Translations under genes and position numbers: made by a program | The notes under the pieces: generated by a model | Seen by the model: the letters and a program-made list of their open reading frames with translations, nothing else | The model's database searches: none | What the model was told of the DNA's origin: nothing | Part shown: positions 15,665 through 25,122 of the stretch, in pieces | Numbering within the stretch: the stretch's first letter is position 1 | Layout: each line of letters begins with the position of its first letter | Assembly (NCBI GenBank): GCA_020848735.1 | Contig: JADLHO010000188.1 | Coordinates: 1 to 38,152 of the forward strand | From: Planctomycetota bacterium | GTDB lineage: Bacteria > Planctomycetota > UBA1135 > UBA2386 | Length of the DNA: 38,152 bases | Direction: 5' to 3'

Positions 15665-18060
15665 TGCCTCCCGGTGCCCAAGTCAATGGCACCGATCAGC
15701 ACGGCGAGATCCACGCCGTCAGGAGCCACGATCCGCACGCGGGTCGGGACTACCGGAGTCAAGAGCCCGACCCAATGGTCACCTCGGCCAGCCGGTATCA
15801 GGACTTCGTCCGACACTGCCACACGAGTTCCGTCTCGCAACTCGAGCGCGACCCGATAGCGGCCGGGAAAGAGCTCCACTTCGAAGTCCGAGGCTACGTC
15901 GACGGCAGCCCACATCCGCCCGATGATCCCGTGGCTCCCTTCGAAACTCAGTCTCGCCCATTGCGAGGCGTGAAAGCTCGTGAGCAGCCTGCCTCGCACC
16001 GTTCTCGGAGCTCGCTCGGTCAGATCGATCGTCCATCGCCCGTCCGGGCCAAGCGCGGCGAGATCGCTCACGTCCACGGACACCACGGACACCTGGCCAT
16101 CCCGTGTCCGGAGCGCTGCGGCGATCTGCATGACATCCCAGTCACCCGGCTCGGCGGGATTCCTGAACGTGCCATCTCGTTCGATCGTCGGCCGGGTCTC
16201 CGACCCCATCGGGAGCGGAACCGCGCCCACCTGCGACCCGGCAACGCGCAACGCCGGAGCGTAGAGCAGCGGGTCGAGCGGTGTCCCGTGCAGCCGTGCT
16301 TCGTCGAGCGGAGCCCATAGGCTGAGCACGGCACTCTCCGGGACCACCCTTCCCTCCGTGGCACGCGAACGCCCTAGCCGGACGACGAACTGCGCTCCAT
16401 CGGGCTCCAACTCCGCCAGTTCCGAGATCATCGTGCGAAAGCCCTGCCGCTCGACCCTCACGGCGTAGGGCCCACCGACGGGCATCGGCATGAGTACCGA
16501 CCCAGCGGCGTCCGACTGGGCAAGCCCCAGTCGGAGTGCCAGCGGGGGCCCGGCACTCACCCCGCCCTTCTCGAGCACCAGGGCCGGCGGACAATGGCTG
16601 CCGCTGATGATCCGGGCAACACTCGTGATCGGACCGCGGCCGATGGCTGCGAGGAGCATCACCGTGCATCCGGGCACCGTCAGTCCGCCCTCGTCCTCGA
16701 TCCGCAGCGCGCGCTCCGCCAAGGGCCAGAGTCGGATCTCCTCGATGCCGCGCAGACTGTCCTTGCCGTCCAGCGCGACGAAAGTCGCTGCGTGCCCCGG
16801 CGCCTCCACGCGCAGCAGACAATCGCTGGCCGGCAGCGCGATCAGAGCCACACCGTCTTCAGCGACTTGCGCTGCCTTCGCCGGCGGGGGCTCGTTCAGG
16901 ACTCCGAACCCGTGGGCGCCTTGTAGCATCCGGTAGCTCCATTCGCGGAGCACCGTGCCGTTCCCCTCGGACCGGACGCGCAGTTGACGCCCAGGACTCC
17001 GTCGCGCCAGGATCAGACCGCGCGCCTCGACGACGCTCTCCAGCGAGGGCGCGTCGGGAAGGAAGTGGGTCGGGTGACGCAACTCGGTCTGCCAGGAAGC
17101 GGGGTCCTCCGGCAGGTGCAGCTCGAAGTCACCCGTGTTACCCACGCTGGCCACGGCGACGTCTGTCGTCGAGACCTGACGCCAGCTCAGAGAACCACCC
17201 GACACCTGTTCACCGGTCAGCTCGTCCAGCACTCGGCCCGCGAGGAGCCTCGAAAGCGGCGCGACCACCATCACCACTTCGCACTCCTCACCGCTCAGCA
17301 GGACCTCCCCGCGCCGCGGGCTGATGACGATCAGGTTCGTCCCCCCAAGGCTCGCCCTCGCCGAGTAGCGACACGCGATCGGCAGCGGCGCTAGCCAGAA
17401 TACGCCGCGATCATCGGTTCTCACCGTGTCGTAGTGGGGATCGCAATTCGCACCCGGGGCCTGATGGCAGACAAAATGAACATCGACACCGGCGATCCCT
17501 TTGCCGTTGGCATTGCCCTCGACGACGATACCTCGGACTGCAGCGCCAGCCTCCAGGGTGAACGTCCCGGCGTCGAGCCTAGGCTCCCGCCGTGCGATGC
17601 GCACCACGCGCTCCTGCAGGGCACAGCCGCGTGCCGAGACCCTCACAACGATCTCCGTCGGCCAGTCCGCGAACTCGAGATCGAGCGCGAAGAGCCCTTG
17701 CCCATCACTGGCGCCGCGCACGTGCCCGGCCGGCCGCCGGTCCCTTCCGGTAAAGCTCGCCTCGACCTCAGCACCAGCCACCGGAACCTGACCCTCGTTG
17801 CGACGTACGACGCCGACGAGTTCCAGTTTCGTCAAACCATCGAGCGCGCCCCGCGGCTCGACGGAGGTCTCGCCGGTCCTCACGGCCAATTGCGATCCGT
17901 TCGGTTCCTCGATGGGCCCAGCGTTTGGCACGACGCTCGCGATCATGCGAGGCGGCAAGTCCACCCGCGTGTTCATCAGCAGCCAACACAGGAGAGACAC
18001 GGCCACCAGTGCGGCGAGTGCGGTCGCCCTCCACCGATCGCGCCAATGCAGGTCGATCAC
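15541..18060 (-). CDS. Large membrane-anchored protein with carboxypeptidase-regulatory-like beta domains
   Basis: About 839 residues as read. I chose GTG 18060 because GAGGAG stands 8 bases ahead of it; the TTG at 18117 has no such support. The N-terminus HWRDRWRATALAALVAVSLL then CWLLMNTRVD is a signal anchor. The rest resembles a string of carboxypeptidase-regulatory-like or Ig-like beta sandwiches, with repeated patterns such as VPVAGAEVEASFTGRDRR, GNGKGIAGVDVHFVCHQ-like segments, LEFADWPTEIVVRVSARG and GPYAVRVERQGFRT. The function is unknown; such proteins usually sit outside the cytoplasmic membrane. The frame leaves protein-like sequence after AIDLGTGRQ (about 15665) and ends in a basic tail, indicating a frameshift into the 15434-15664 frame. 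A MauE/DoxX-like gene is coupled downstream. Confidence 0.75.
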   Translation of the reverse strand: MIDLHWRDRWRATALAALVAVSLLCWLLMNTRVDLPPRMIASVVPNAGPIEEPNGSQLAVRTGETSVEPRGALDGLTKLELVGVVRRNEGQVPVAGAEVEASFTGRDRRPAGHVRGASDGQGLFALDLEFADWPTEIVVRVSARGCALQERVVRIARREPRLDAGTFTLEAGAAVRGIVVEGNANGKGIAGVDVHFVCHQAPGANCDPHYDTVRTDDRGVFWLAPLPIACRYSARASLGGTNLIVISPRRGEVLLSGEECEVVMVVAPLSRLLAGRVLDELTGEQVSGGSLSWRQVSTTDVAVASVGNTGDFELHLPEDPASWQTELRHPTHFLPDAPSLESVVEARGLILARRSPGRQLRVRSEGNGTVLREWSYRMLQGAHGFGVLNEPPPAKAAQVAEDGVALIALPASDCLLRVEAPGHAATFVALDGKDSLRGIEEIRLWPLAERALRIEDEGGLTVPGCTVMLLAAIGRGPITSVARIISGSHCPPALVLEKGGVSAGPPLALRLGLAQSDAAGSVLMPMPVGGPYAVRVERQGFRTMISELAELEPDGAQFVVRLGRSRATEGRVVPESAVLSLWAPLDEARLHGTPLDPLLYAPALRVAGSQVGAVPLPMGSETRPTIERDGTFRNPAEPGDWDVMQIAAALRTRDGQVSVVSVDVSDLAALGPDGRWTIDLTERAPRTVRGRLLTSFHASQWARLSFEGSHGIIGRMWAAVDVASDFEVELFPGRYRVALELRDGTRVAVSDEVLIPAGRGDHWVGLLTPVVPTRVRIVAPDGVDLAVLIGAIDLGTGRQCLKTSGKIALPNFRTCPRSAASSSRFPWAWRLRRWSAPSS

Positions 18061-18068
18061 GCCTCGAA

Positions 18069-18074
18069 CTCCTC
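18069..18074 (-). promoter_or_regulatory. Shine-Dalgarno GAGGAG fixing the start at 18060
   Basis: On the minus strand GAGGAG is followed by 8 bases and then GTG at 18060. This is one of the clearest ribosome binding sites in the window and decides the start in favour of GTG 18060. Confidence 0.6.
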
Positions 18075-18257
18075 GTTGTGTCCGCGGTCGGTCTTCGAAG
18101 GTCTGGCCACGCGGCAAGGCGTTGGCCTGCGCGCTGCAAGAAGGTAGGGAGCCCTATCGGAAAGTCGAGTGCACTGGTCCGAGAACGATCACAACCGCAT
18201 GCTGCCCCACTCCGGTGGTGCGACCGGCCCTTCGAGCGACGCAACCGCTCCCCTCAC

Positions 18258-21200
18258 TCACCTCCCCGAGCCCGGCTTCGCACTCCAATCCCGCAGCACA
18301 CCGTCCTCGCTCGCCGAGCTCAGCGTCAGCCCATCGCGATGCCATGCGACCGCGAACACGTCGGCGTCGTGGTGCAGGGTCAGGACCTCGTGGCCGCCGT
18401 CGGGCTCCCAGAGGCGGACGCGTTGGTCATTGCCGGCGCTCGCGAGGCGCTCGCCGTCGGGTTGCCAGGCGAGAGAGCGCACGGTCCGCGTATGGCCGCG
18501 GAGCACGCGGGTCACGGTTCCGGTCGCGAGCGAACAGAGGTGGATCCGCATGCCGTGATCGGCGACGGCGAGCCGGTCGCCGTGCGGATGCCAGGCGAGC
18601 GCCACGCTGCGGACGACCGGGATCGCCGCGCTCGGACCGCCGCCGCGCCGCGGGAAGATCAGCACACGTTCCCCGCAGACCGCCAAAGACTCGCCGTCAG
18701 GACTCCAGGCGAACGTCGTGGTCCAACCCGAATGGCGCATGGTCGGCGCGATGCCGTCGTCGGGGCACCAGACCCAGACCGTCGCCTCCTCGCCCCGCCG
18801 GGAGAACGCGATGCTGCGGCCGGCGCGATCGATGGCGAGACCGCCGTTCGAGACGTTCGGAGCGCCGTCCGTGGCGAGGAGCTCGGCGCGGTGCAGCTCC
18901 ACGCCGCGGGCATCGCAGAGCACGATCGCGTGCGGCTCGACATACGCGAAGCGGGTCCCATCCTCGCTCCAGCGCTCCTGGTCGCGGCCGGTCGCGGCGA
19001 AGACGCCCTCTCCCGCGGCACGACGCGAGCCGGGCTGCGCGGGCACGACGACCGACACGGCATTGTCGGCTCCGAACGAGATCCACCCCGGCCGCTCGTC
19101 GGAACCCGCGCGTTCGCCGAGCGAGCGGCTCGGATCCGGGCGCTCCACGCGCGGCGGCCAGATGCGGATCGTGCCGTCCTCGCTCGCGCTCGCGAGGCGC
19201 TCGCCATCGCCGCGGAACGCGAGGCCGAGGACCGCATTGCCGTGACCGAGCAGCGTCTCGACCTCGCGCGTGTCGCGTCGCCAGATGCGGATCGCATGAT
19301 CGCGGCCCGCACTCGCGAGACGTTGCCCATCGGGACTGAAGGCGAGGGCGTAGACCTGGTCCTCGTGCGCGATGCGCGCGATCAGGCGCCCCGAGGCCGT
19401 ATCCCAGATGCGCGCGGATCCGTCCACCATGGCCGCGGCGACGAGATCGCCGCGCGGGGCCACGGCGAACGCGAGCGCCGGACCTCCGCTGTCCTCGAGA
19501 CGCAAGGGCGCGGCCGGCGCGTCGAGCATCGACACGTCGATGCCCTCGCCCGTCCGGTTCGCGACGAGGAGCCCGCCGGCGCCGATCGCCAGGCGGACGA
19601 AGCACTCCGGCCAACGCTGGACAGCGCGCGCGCGCGCGACGTCCCAGAGCACCGTGCCGTCCGCGTCCGCGATCGCCAACTGCGCCGAATCGCCGTGCCA
19701 GACGAACTGCGCCGCCCCACCCCGGCAGGGCAGACTGCTGCGCAAGGCACCGCTCGCGAGATCGTGCACGCGCACGGTCTCGTCCCAGCGCAGGGCGACG
19801 GAGTGGCCGTCGGGCGCGAACGCGACGCCGATGAAGTCGGCGGAGCGTCCGGCGATCGCGGAGTCCGCGGCACCGTCCGTCGGATCCCAGATGGTGCAGC
19901 CGCCCTCGTCCTGCACCGCCAGACGGCCGTCTGGGAGCCAGGCGACGGCGAACTGCACGCCGCGCGCGCGGATCACGGTCTCGGCGGTCGCGGCAATGCG
20001 CGCGAGGAAGCGCCACTCCCAACCGCGTGCATCGAAGTCACCCAGCGCCGTCGGTGACCAGGCCGCCACCAGCTCCGCGACGCGGGCGACGCTGCCCTCG
20101 GCGAAGGCCGCCGACGCGAGGTTCATCTCCGCGAAGTAGCGACTGCGGCGCTCCGCGTGCGAGGCCGCCCGCTCGGCCTGGGCGAGGCGCTGATTGCGCG
20201 CGGCATACAGCGCGACGACGACGATCGCCGCGAGCAGGATCGCGATGGTCGCGGCGGTCGCGACGACCAACGTGCGATGACGACGGCTGAAGCGACGGCA
20301 CCGTTCGAGCGGCCCGGGGCGTCGCACGCGCACGGCCTCACCCGCGAGATGACGCGTGAGATCCGCCGCCAACGCCGCCGCCGAGGGGTAGCGGTCGTCC
20401 GGACGCTTCTCGAGGGCCGTGGCCACCACCGCCTCGAGATCGCGGTCGAGTGCTGGCACGAGCACCCGCAGCGCCTCGGGCTCCTGGTGCGCGACGATCT
20501 CGATGACGCGACTCCACGGCTGGCCGTCGAGATCGAAGGGCGGACGACCCGCGAACAACTCATGGGCGACCGCGCCGAGGGCATACACGTCGGCACGGAC
20601 GTCGACCGGCTGGCCGAGGAGCTGCTCCGGGCTCATGGAGTGCAGCGAACCGACGAGCTGACCCTGTTGCGTGAGCAGGGCCGTCGAGCCGTCGTCTGCC
20701 TCGATGGTGCGCGCGATGCCGAAGTCGAGCACCTTCACCTGCGCGACGCCCGGCGACGGCTCGCCGACCAGCACGTTCGCCGGCTTGAGATCGCGGTGCA
20801 CCACGCCCCGTTCGTGCGCATGCTGCACGGCCTCGCAGAGCTGCACGAGCAGACGGCAGCGCGCGCGCACGTCGAGCCCGCGTTGCTCCGCGTGGCGCGT
20901 CAGCGGCAGACCGTCCACGAACTCCATCGCGAAGTAGGGCTGCGGGCCGAACGGCGTCTCGACGCTGCCGGCGTCGATGATCTGCGCGATCCCGGGGTGC
21001 TGGAGCCGCGCGAGCAGCTCCGCCTCGCGCAGGAAGCGCGCGAGGATCTCGCCGCGCATCGCCCCCTGCTGGAGGAGCTTGAGCGCGACGATGCGCCGCG
21101 GACTCCGCTGCTCCGCGCGGTAGACGACGCCGACGCCGCCGGTGCCGATGCGATCGAGCAGGCGATAGGGTCCGATCCAGTGCGGCGGATCCTGGTGCGA

Positions 21201-21413
21201 CGCATCGAACCCGCCGGCGTCGTCGCGCGCGTCGCGGACCGTGAGCAAGGGCGGCGGCGCGTCGTGGTGCGCGAGCATCGCGAGCAGCTCGTCGCGGAGC
21301 TCGGGTGCCCCGCTGCAGGCCTCGTCCACGAAGCGTGCGCGCTCTTCGCCCGGCAACGCCACGGCCGCCGCGAAGACCGCCCGCAGGCGTGCGAAGTCGA
21401 GGGACTCGGGCAT
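18258..21413 (-). CDS. Transmembrane Ser/Thr protein kinase with C-terminal WD40 propeller
   Basis: A 1051-residue protein from ATG 21413; a second ATG lies five codons upstream at 21428. Frame upstream of that is unprotein-like. The kinase domain has IGTGGVGVVY at about 89, lysine in VALKLL at about 112, HRDLKPAN at about 207, DFG at about 230 and HSMSPEQ at about 258. The membrane span is at about 381-404 (TLVVATAATIAILLAAIVVV). From about 480 on there are WD40 blades (LVAAAMVDGSARIWD, LASAGRDHAIRIWR, LASASEDGTIRIW, LASAGNDQRVRLWE, LSSASEDGVLRDW). It should sense or scaffold through the propeller and phosphorylate cytoplasmic targets. It is divergent from the secreted protein at 21618. No sigma factor gene is adjacent, unlike the kinases at 7262 and 10876. 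Confidence 0.92.
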   Translation of the reverse strand: MPESLDFARLRAVFAAAVALPGEERARFVDEACSGAPELRDELLAMLAHHDAPPPLLTVRDARDDAGGFDASHQDPPHWIGPYRLLDRIGTGGVGVVYRAEQRSPRRIVALKLLQQGAMRGEILARFLREAELLARLQHPGIAQIIDAGSVETPFGPQPYFAMEFVDGLPLTRHAEQRGLDVRARCRLLVQLCEAVQHAHERGVVHRDLKPANVLVGEPSPGVAQVKVLDFGIARTIEADDGSTALLTQQGQLVGSLHSMSPEQLLGQPVDVRADVYALGAVAHELFAGRPPFDLDGQPWSRVIEIVAHQEPEALRVLVPALDRDLEAVVATALEKRPDDRYPSAAALAADLTRHLAGEAVRVRRPGPLERCRRFSRRHRTLVVATAATIAILLAAIVVVALYAARNQRLAQAERAASHAERRSRYFAEMNLASAAFAEGSVARVAELVAAWSPTALGDFDARGWEWRFLARIAATAETVIRARGVQFAVAWLPDGRLAVQDEGGCTIWDPTDGAADSAIAGRSADFIGVAFAPDGHSVALRWDETVRVHDLASGALRSSLPCRGGAAQFVWHGDSAQLAIADADGTVLWDVARARAVQRWPECFVRLAIGAGGLLVANRTGEGIDVSMLDAPAAPLRLEDSGGPALAFAVAPRGDLVAAAMVDGSARIWDTASGRLIARIAHEDQVYALAFSPDGQRLASAGRDHAIRIWRRDTREVETLLGHGNAVLGLAFRGDGERLASASEDGTIRIWPPRVERPDPSRSLGERAGSDERPGWISFGADNAVSVVVPAQPGSRRAAGEGVFAATGRDQERWSEDGTRFAYVEPHAIVLCDARGVELHRAELLATDGAPNVSNGGLAIDRAGRSIAFSRRGEEATVWVWCPDDGIAPTMRHSGWTTTFAWSPDGESLAVCGERVLIFPRRGGGPSAAIPVVRSVALAWHPHGDRLAVADHGMRIHLCSLATGTVTRVLRGHTRTVRSLAWQPDGERLASAGNDQRVRLWEPDGGHEVLTLHHDADVFAVAWHRDGLTLSSASEDGVLRDWSAKPGSGR

Positions 21414-21423
21414 CGGGCGTGAA

Positions 21424-21429
21424 ACCATA
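21424..21429 (-). promoter_or_regulatory. -10-like hexamer TATGGT ahead of the kinase at 18258-21413
   Basis: On the minus strand TATGGT ends 10 bases before ATG 21413. It overlaps the alternative ATG at 21428, so if it is a real -10 box the first start could not be translated from this transcript. That is the main argument for 21413. The 200-base gap to 21618 shows nothing else. Confidence 0.35.
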
Positions 21430-21617
21430 AGGAGGGAGCGGGGTGCGTCCTCACCCGCCAAGGCGCAAGCGAGCAGGCCGAAGGCCGACGATTCCGCGTC
21501 GCGGCGGCGGAGCCGGGACGGACCCGGGACCCGCGCGGGAAATCTCCGGCCGATCGCGGGTGGGAATCCGCCTCGGTCTCCGCCTGGGCACCCGCGCGGT
21601 GCCTCCTCTCCCTCCGC

Positions 21618-24500
21618 ATGGAACCGATGTCGACCGCACGTCATCACGGGCCGGGCGTCATGCCCCTCTCGCTCGCGCTCCTCTTCGCCGCAGTGCCGCT
21701 GGCAAAGGCCGGCGCGCAGACGGTCCAGTACCCCGAGCAGGTCCGCGTCCAGGCGCGGCCCGTGCCACCGGCGGGACCCGATCTGCCGGCCCCGCCGCGG
21801 CACCTGGTGGAGCCCGATCACCAGCGCGAGGGACTCGGGCGCACGCCACCCGGGACGCCGAACGACCTGCGCGCCGTGCCGGTCCAGGTCACGCTCGAGA
21901 CCCACGAGGCCCTCGCCGGTGCCGCCGAGAACAAGACCGATTTCACCGAGGTCACGGTCGTCGGCGCGGGCTCACAGAGCACGGTCGGCGAGCCCTCGGC
22001 GAGCATGGCCGACGATCTGAACGGCTTCTACTCCGGAAACTGGCATGCGGCGCGGACGCAGGACGGCGGTGCCACCTGGACCGGCGTGAACCCCGGGACC
22101 CGCTTCGGCGCGGGCTTCTGCTGCGACCAGCGCGTGGTCACGCACCAAAGCGGCGTCACGGTCTGGCTCCTCCAATACAGCTCGCCGAGCGGCGACTACC
22201 ACAAGCTCGCCGTCGCCGACACGCCGGCCGCTCTCGGTGCCGACAACTTCGCGCGCAGCTTCGACCTGAGCGCCGTGACCTTCGGGCTCACGGGTGACCT
22301 CGATTACCCCGACGTCGCGGTGGCCGGCGACTACTTCTACTTCGCGACCAACGTCTTCAATCCCTTCAACGCGGTCGTGTACCGCATCCCCGCCGCGGAC
22401 TTCCTCACGGGCACGATCGGCATCTCCTACTTCCGCTCGAGCAATCCGGGCGGCGGCGGGCTCGACGGCGCGAGCTACCGCTTCACGCAGACCGCGGTCC
22501 CGACCGGGCGGATCTACTTCGCCGAGCACCGCACGACGAGCCGCATCGCGATCTACGAGTGGACCGATGCCGGCGCGCTCACGACCCATGAGCGCGACGT
22601 GCCGCTCTGGTCCGATTCGAGCTACGTCGACACCTGTCCGGACGGCGTCGACTGGTTGAGCCGCGCCGACAGCCGCATGACGGGCGCCTACCAGACGATG
22701 AACGAGATCGGCTTCCTCTGGTGCTCGTCGGCGGTCGGCACGATCACGCGGCCGCACGTGCGGATCGCGCGCTTCTCGAAGCCCGGGCTCGAGCGGATCG
22801 CGGTGAACACGGTGCAGTTCCCCGACACGTCCGTGGCCTATCCGGCGGTCGCGCCGAACGTCGCCGGGCACCTCGGCATCGCGATGGCCATGGGCGGCGG
22901 CACGCGCTACCCGAGCTTCGCGACGACCCTCGTCGACGAGATCCAGAACTTCGACCGCGGCTTCACCGTCACCATCGAGCGCAGCGGCGACGACACCCCG
23001 ACCCCGGCCGCGAGCGGCACGGCGCGCTTCGGCGACTACCTCACCGTGCTCCGGGCGCCGCACGACGACGACATGACCTTCATCGCGACGGGCCTGTCGC
23101 AGCGCGGCGGTCCGAACGGGAACAACAGCGAGCCGCGCTTCCTGCATTGGGGACGCTCCGCGTTCCAGCCGACCGCCTTCACCGGATTGATCGTCCGCTC
23201 GCAGCCGGCAGGAGTGCCGATCCAGCTCTCCTTTCCGGACATCTTCGGCGGGGGCAACGACGTCACGCCCTTCTTCCGCAAGTACGTCTCGGGCACCGCG
23301 AACCTCAGCGTGACCGCGCCGGCCAGCTTCATCGACGCGAACAACCGCGAGTGGCGCTTCGTGCGCTGGACGAGCAAGGCGGTGCCCGACGAGAACTTCG
23401 CCTTCGTGATGCAGCCGCTCGGCGCCCAGACCTTCACCATCGCCAATCTGCAGCAGGCCAGCGACATCGTCGAGGCCATCTACGAGCGCACGGCGACCGC
23501 GCGGAGCACCGTGTATGGCGCCGGCTGCCCGGCACCCGGGCTCTTCTACCAGCGCTTCGATGCGGCCACGCCCTTCGACCTCTCCAACCGCGGCTTCACG
23601 CTGCACCCCGACGGCAGCGGCGGCTACCGCGTCATCGTCGACTCGAACCCCTCGTTCGACGGTGCGGTTGCCAACAACCTCGGTCTCGCCGATGACCAGC
23701 TCGCCGCGGCCCAGCCCCTGGGCTTCACGGTGAACGTCCCCGGCGTCGGCCCCACCTCGACCATCGATGTCGACTCGAACGGCCGCGCGGGCTTCGCGCT
23801 CGGGTCGTCGGACTTCAGCGAGACGGTCGACGAGCTGCGCGCCGAGAAAGTGATCGCCGCCCTCTGGGACGATCTCAATCCGGCGGTCGCCGCGCCCGGC
23901 GATGGCGTCTTCTTCGACCAGAAGCCCGCCTACACGATGATCACGTGGCTGCGCGTGCCCGAGTTCAGCTCGAGCAATGTCGTGAACGCCCAGATCCGCA
24001 TCCGGCCCTCCGGCCAGATCGAGGTCGTCTATGCCGCCGTCGCGATCAACGACGCGATCGTCGGCTTCTCCTCCGGCACGAACCTCCCCGACCCCGGCTC
24101 GCGCGATCTCTCCGCATCGGCGCCCTTCGCCGTCGGCGCCGGTCTGCTGCCGGTCGCCCTGGGCGTGCACGCCCCGCCGCTGCTCGGCACCACGATCCTG
24201 TTCCAGGTCACGCAGCTGCCGGGCAGCACGATGTTCGGCGTGGTCAACCTCGGCTTCTCGCAGACCGCGTTCGCGCTCGACGTGCTCGGCGCGCCGGGTT
24301 GCCAGAGCCTGGTCGGCACCGTCGTCCTGAGCCTCTCGTTCAGCAGTCCGATCTCCCAATCGCTGCCGTTCGTGGTGCCGAACGTGCCGGCCTTCCTCGG
24401 CGGTGCGCTCTTCTCGCAGGCGCTCGCGATCACGCCGGGTGTCAACGCGTTCGGGCTCGTCGCGTCCAACGGCCTGAAGCTGGAGCTCGGCAACCGATGA
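21618..24500 (+). CDS. Large secreted protein: sialidase/BNR-like N-terminal half, NIDO-like region, C-terminal surface module
   Basis: A 960-residue exported protein. A signal peptide (MPLSLALLFAAVPLAKAGAQ, within the first 35 residues) follows a short basic start; ATG 21627 is an alternative. Residues about 110-480 look like a beta-propeller with Asp-box character (HAARTQDGGATWTGVNPG), as in sialidase/BNR-fold proteins. At about 633 a second part opens with STVYGAGCPAPGLFY. It includes VIAALWDDLNP, GVFFDQKPAYTMITWLRV and AQIRIRPSGQIEVVYAAV, which recall nidogen-type (NIDO) domains. The last 100 residues form the beta-rich module ending FGLVASNGLKLELGNR, shared with the protein at 3641. It is probably a cell-surface or released protein; the ligand is unknown. 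Its stop overlaps the next gene by ATGA. Confidence 0.85.
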   Translation: MEPMSTARHHGPGVMPLSLALLFAAVPLAKAGAQTVQYPEQVRVQARPVPPAGPDLPAPPRHLVEPDHQREGLGRTPPGTPNDLRAVPVQVTLETHEALAGAAENKTDFTEVTVVGAGSQSTVGEPSASMADDLNGFYSGNWHAARTQDGGATWTGVNPGTRFGAGFCCDQRVVTHQSGVTVWLLQYSSPSGDYHKLAVADTPAALGADNFARSFDLSAVTFGLTGDLDYPDVAVAGDYFYFATNVFNPFNAVVYRIPAADFLTGTIGISYFRSSNPGGGGLDGASYRFTQTAVPTGRIYFAEHRTTSRIAIYEWTDAGALTTHERDVPLWSDSSYVDTCPDGVDWLSRADSRMTGAYQTMNEIGFLWCSSAVGTITRPHVRIARFSKPGLERIAVNTVQFPDTSVAYPAVAPNVAGHLGIAMAMGGGTRYPSFATTLVDEIQNFDRGFTVTIERSGDDTPTPAASGTARFGDYLTVLRAPHDDDMTFIATGLSQRGGPNGNNSEPRFLHWGRSAFQPTAFTGLIVRSQPAGVPIQLSFPDIFGGGNDVTPFFRKYVSGTANLSVTAPASFIDANNREWRFVRWTSKAVPDENFAFVMQPLGAQTFTIANLQQASDIVEAIYERTATARSTVYGAGCPAPGLFYQRFDAATPFDLSNRGFTLHPDGSGGYRVIVDSNPSFDGAVANNLGLADDQLAAAQPLGFTVNVPGVGPTSTIDVDSNGRAGFALGSSDFSETVDELRAEKVIAALWDDLNPAVAAPGDGVFFDQKPAYTMITWLRVPEFSSSNVVNAQIRIRPSGQIEVVYAAVAINDAIVGFSSGTNLPDPGSRDLSASAPFAVGAGLLPVALGVHAPPLLGTTILFQVTQLPGSTMFGVVNLGFSQTAFALDVLGAPGCQSLVGTVVLSLSFSSPISQSLPFVVPNVPAFLGGALFSQALAITPGVNAFGLVASNGLKLELGNR

Positions 24501-25114
24501 GCGCGAAGGACCCGGCGCGGCGGGACGACCCGGACCGCGATCACGACGATCTGCGCGCGCACCTCGCGCGGCTCGAGCGCGGATTGCGGCGCTGGCAGCG
24601 CGCCGCGCCCTGTGCCGCGGCGCTGCTGCTCGGCCTGCCGCTGCTCGCGTGGGGCGGACAGGCCCTCGCCGGCTCATCGGCCGCCGACGAACTCGACGCG
24701 CGCCGCTTCCGCCTCCTCGACGCGTCCGGTCGCGTCCGCGCCGCACTCGAACTCGATGCGAACGGCGAACCGCGCTTCGCGTTGAAGGACGCCGCCGGCA
24801 CGAGCCGCGTGCAGCTCCGCCTCCGCGGTGCGGAGGCCTTCGTCGACCTGCGCGACGAACAGGGCCATCACCGCCTCGGCCTCGCGATCGACACCGCGGG
24901 CCTGCCGCAGCTCGTCCTGCTCGACGCGCAGGAGCGTCCGCGCTACCAGCTCGCGGTGAACGACAAGGGCGCCCCCGGGACGATGTTCATCGCCGGCGAC
25001 GGCACCATCTGCGCCGGCGCGGGCATCGACGCGCAGGGCGAGCCGTGGCGCATCGACAAGCCCTTGCGCGCGGAGAGCAAGCCGAAAGACGGCGGGCTCG
25101 AGGGCAGACGATGA
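24497..25114 (+). CDS. Small membrane-anchored protein with four tandem 23-residue repeats
   Basis: A 205-residue protein translationally coupled to the secreted protein ahead of it (ATGA at 24497-24500). The N-terminus is highly charged (MSAKDPARRDDPDRDHDDL) and followed by a hydrophobic span, AAPCAAALLLGLPLLAWGG, so it should be anchored with the rest outside. Residues about 70-165 consist of four units of about 23 residues: RLLDASGRVRAALELDANGE, ALKDAAGTSRVQLRLRGAE, DLRDEQGHHRLGLAIDTAG and VLLDAQERPRYQLAVNDKG. The consensus is hydrophobic-L-x-D-x-x-G-x-x-R-x-x-L, which suggests a regular beta structure. I do not know a function. The coupling suggests it works with, or helps place, the upstream secreted protein. 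Confidence 0.75.
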   Translation: MSAKDPARRDDPDRDHDDLRAHLARLERGLRRWQRAAPCAAALLLGLPLLAWGGQALAGSSAADELDARRFRLLDASGRVRAALELDANGEPRFALKDAAGTSRVQLRLRGAEAFVDLRDEQGHHRLGLAIDTAGLPQLVLLDAQERPRYQLAVNDKGAPGTMFIAGDGTICAGAGIDAQGEPWRIDKPLRAESKPKDGGLEGRR

Positions 25115-25122
25115 GTGCTCGA

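Noticed and set aside
19620..19645. Run of alternating CG
   Set aside because: A short codon-driven run inside the kinase-WD40 gene; no sign of function.
21414..21905. Upstream extension of the kinase frame at 18258
   Set aside because: Overlaps the divergent secreted protein's signal peptide and is not protein-like; starts at 21413 or 21428 are sufficient.
21972..24746. 924-codon minus-strand frame opposite the secreted protein
   Set aside because: Highly charged, repetitive composition without domains; a shadow frame.
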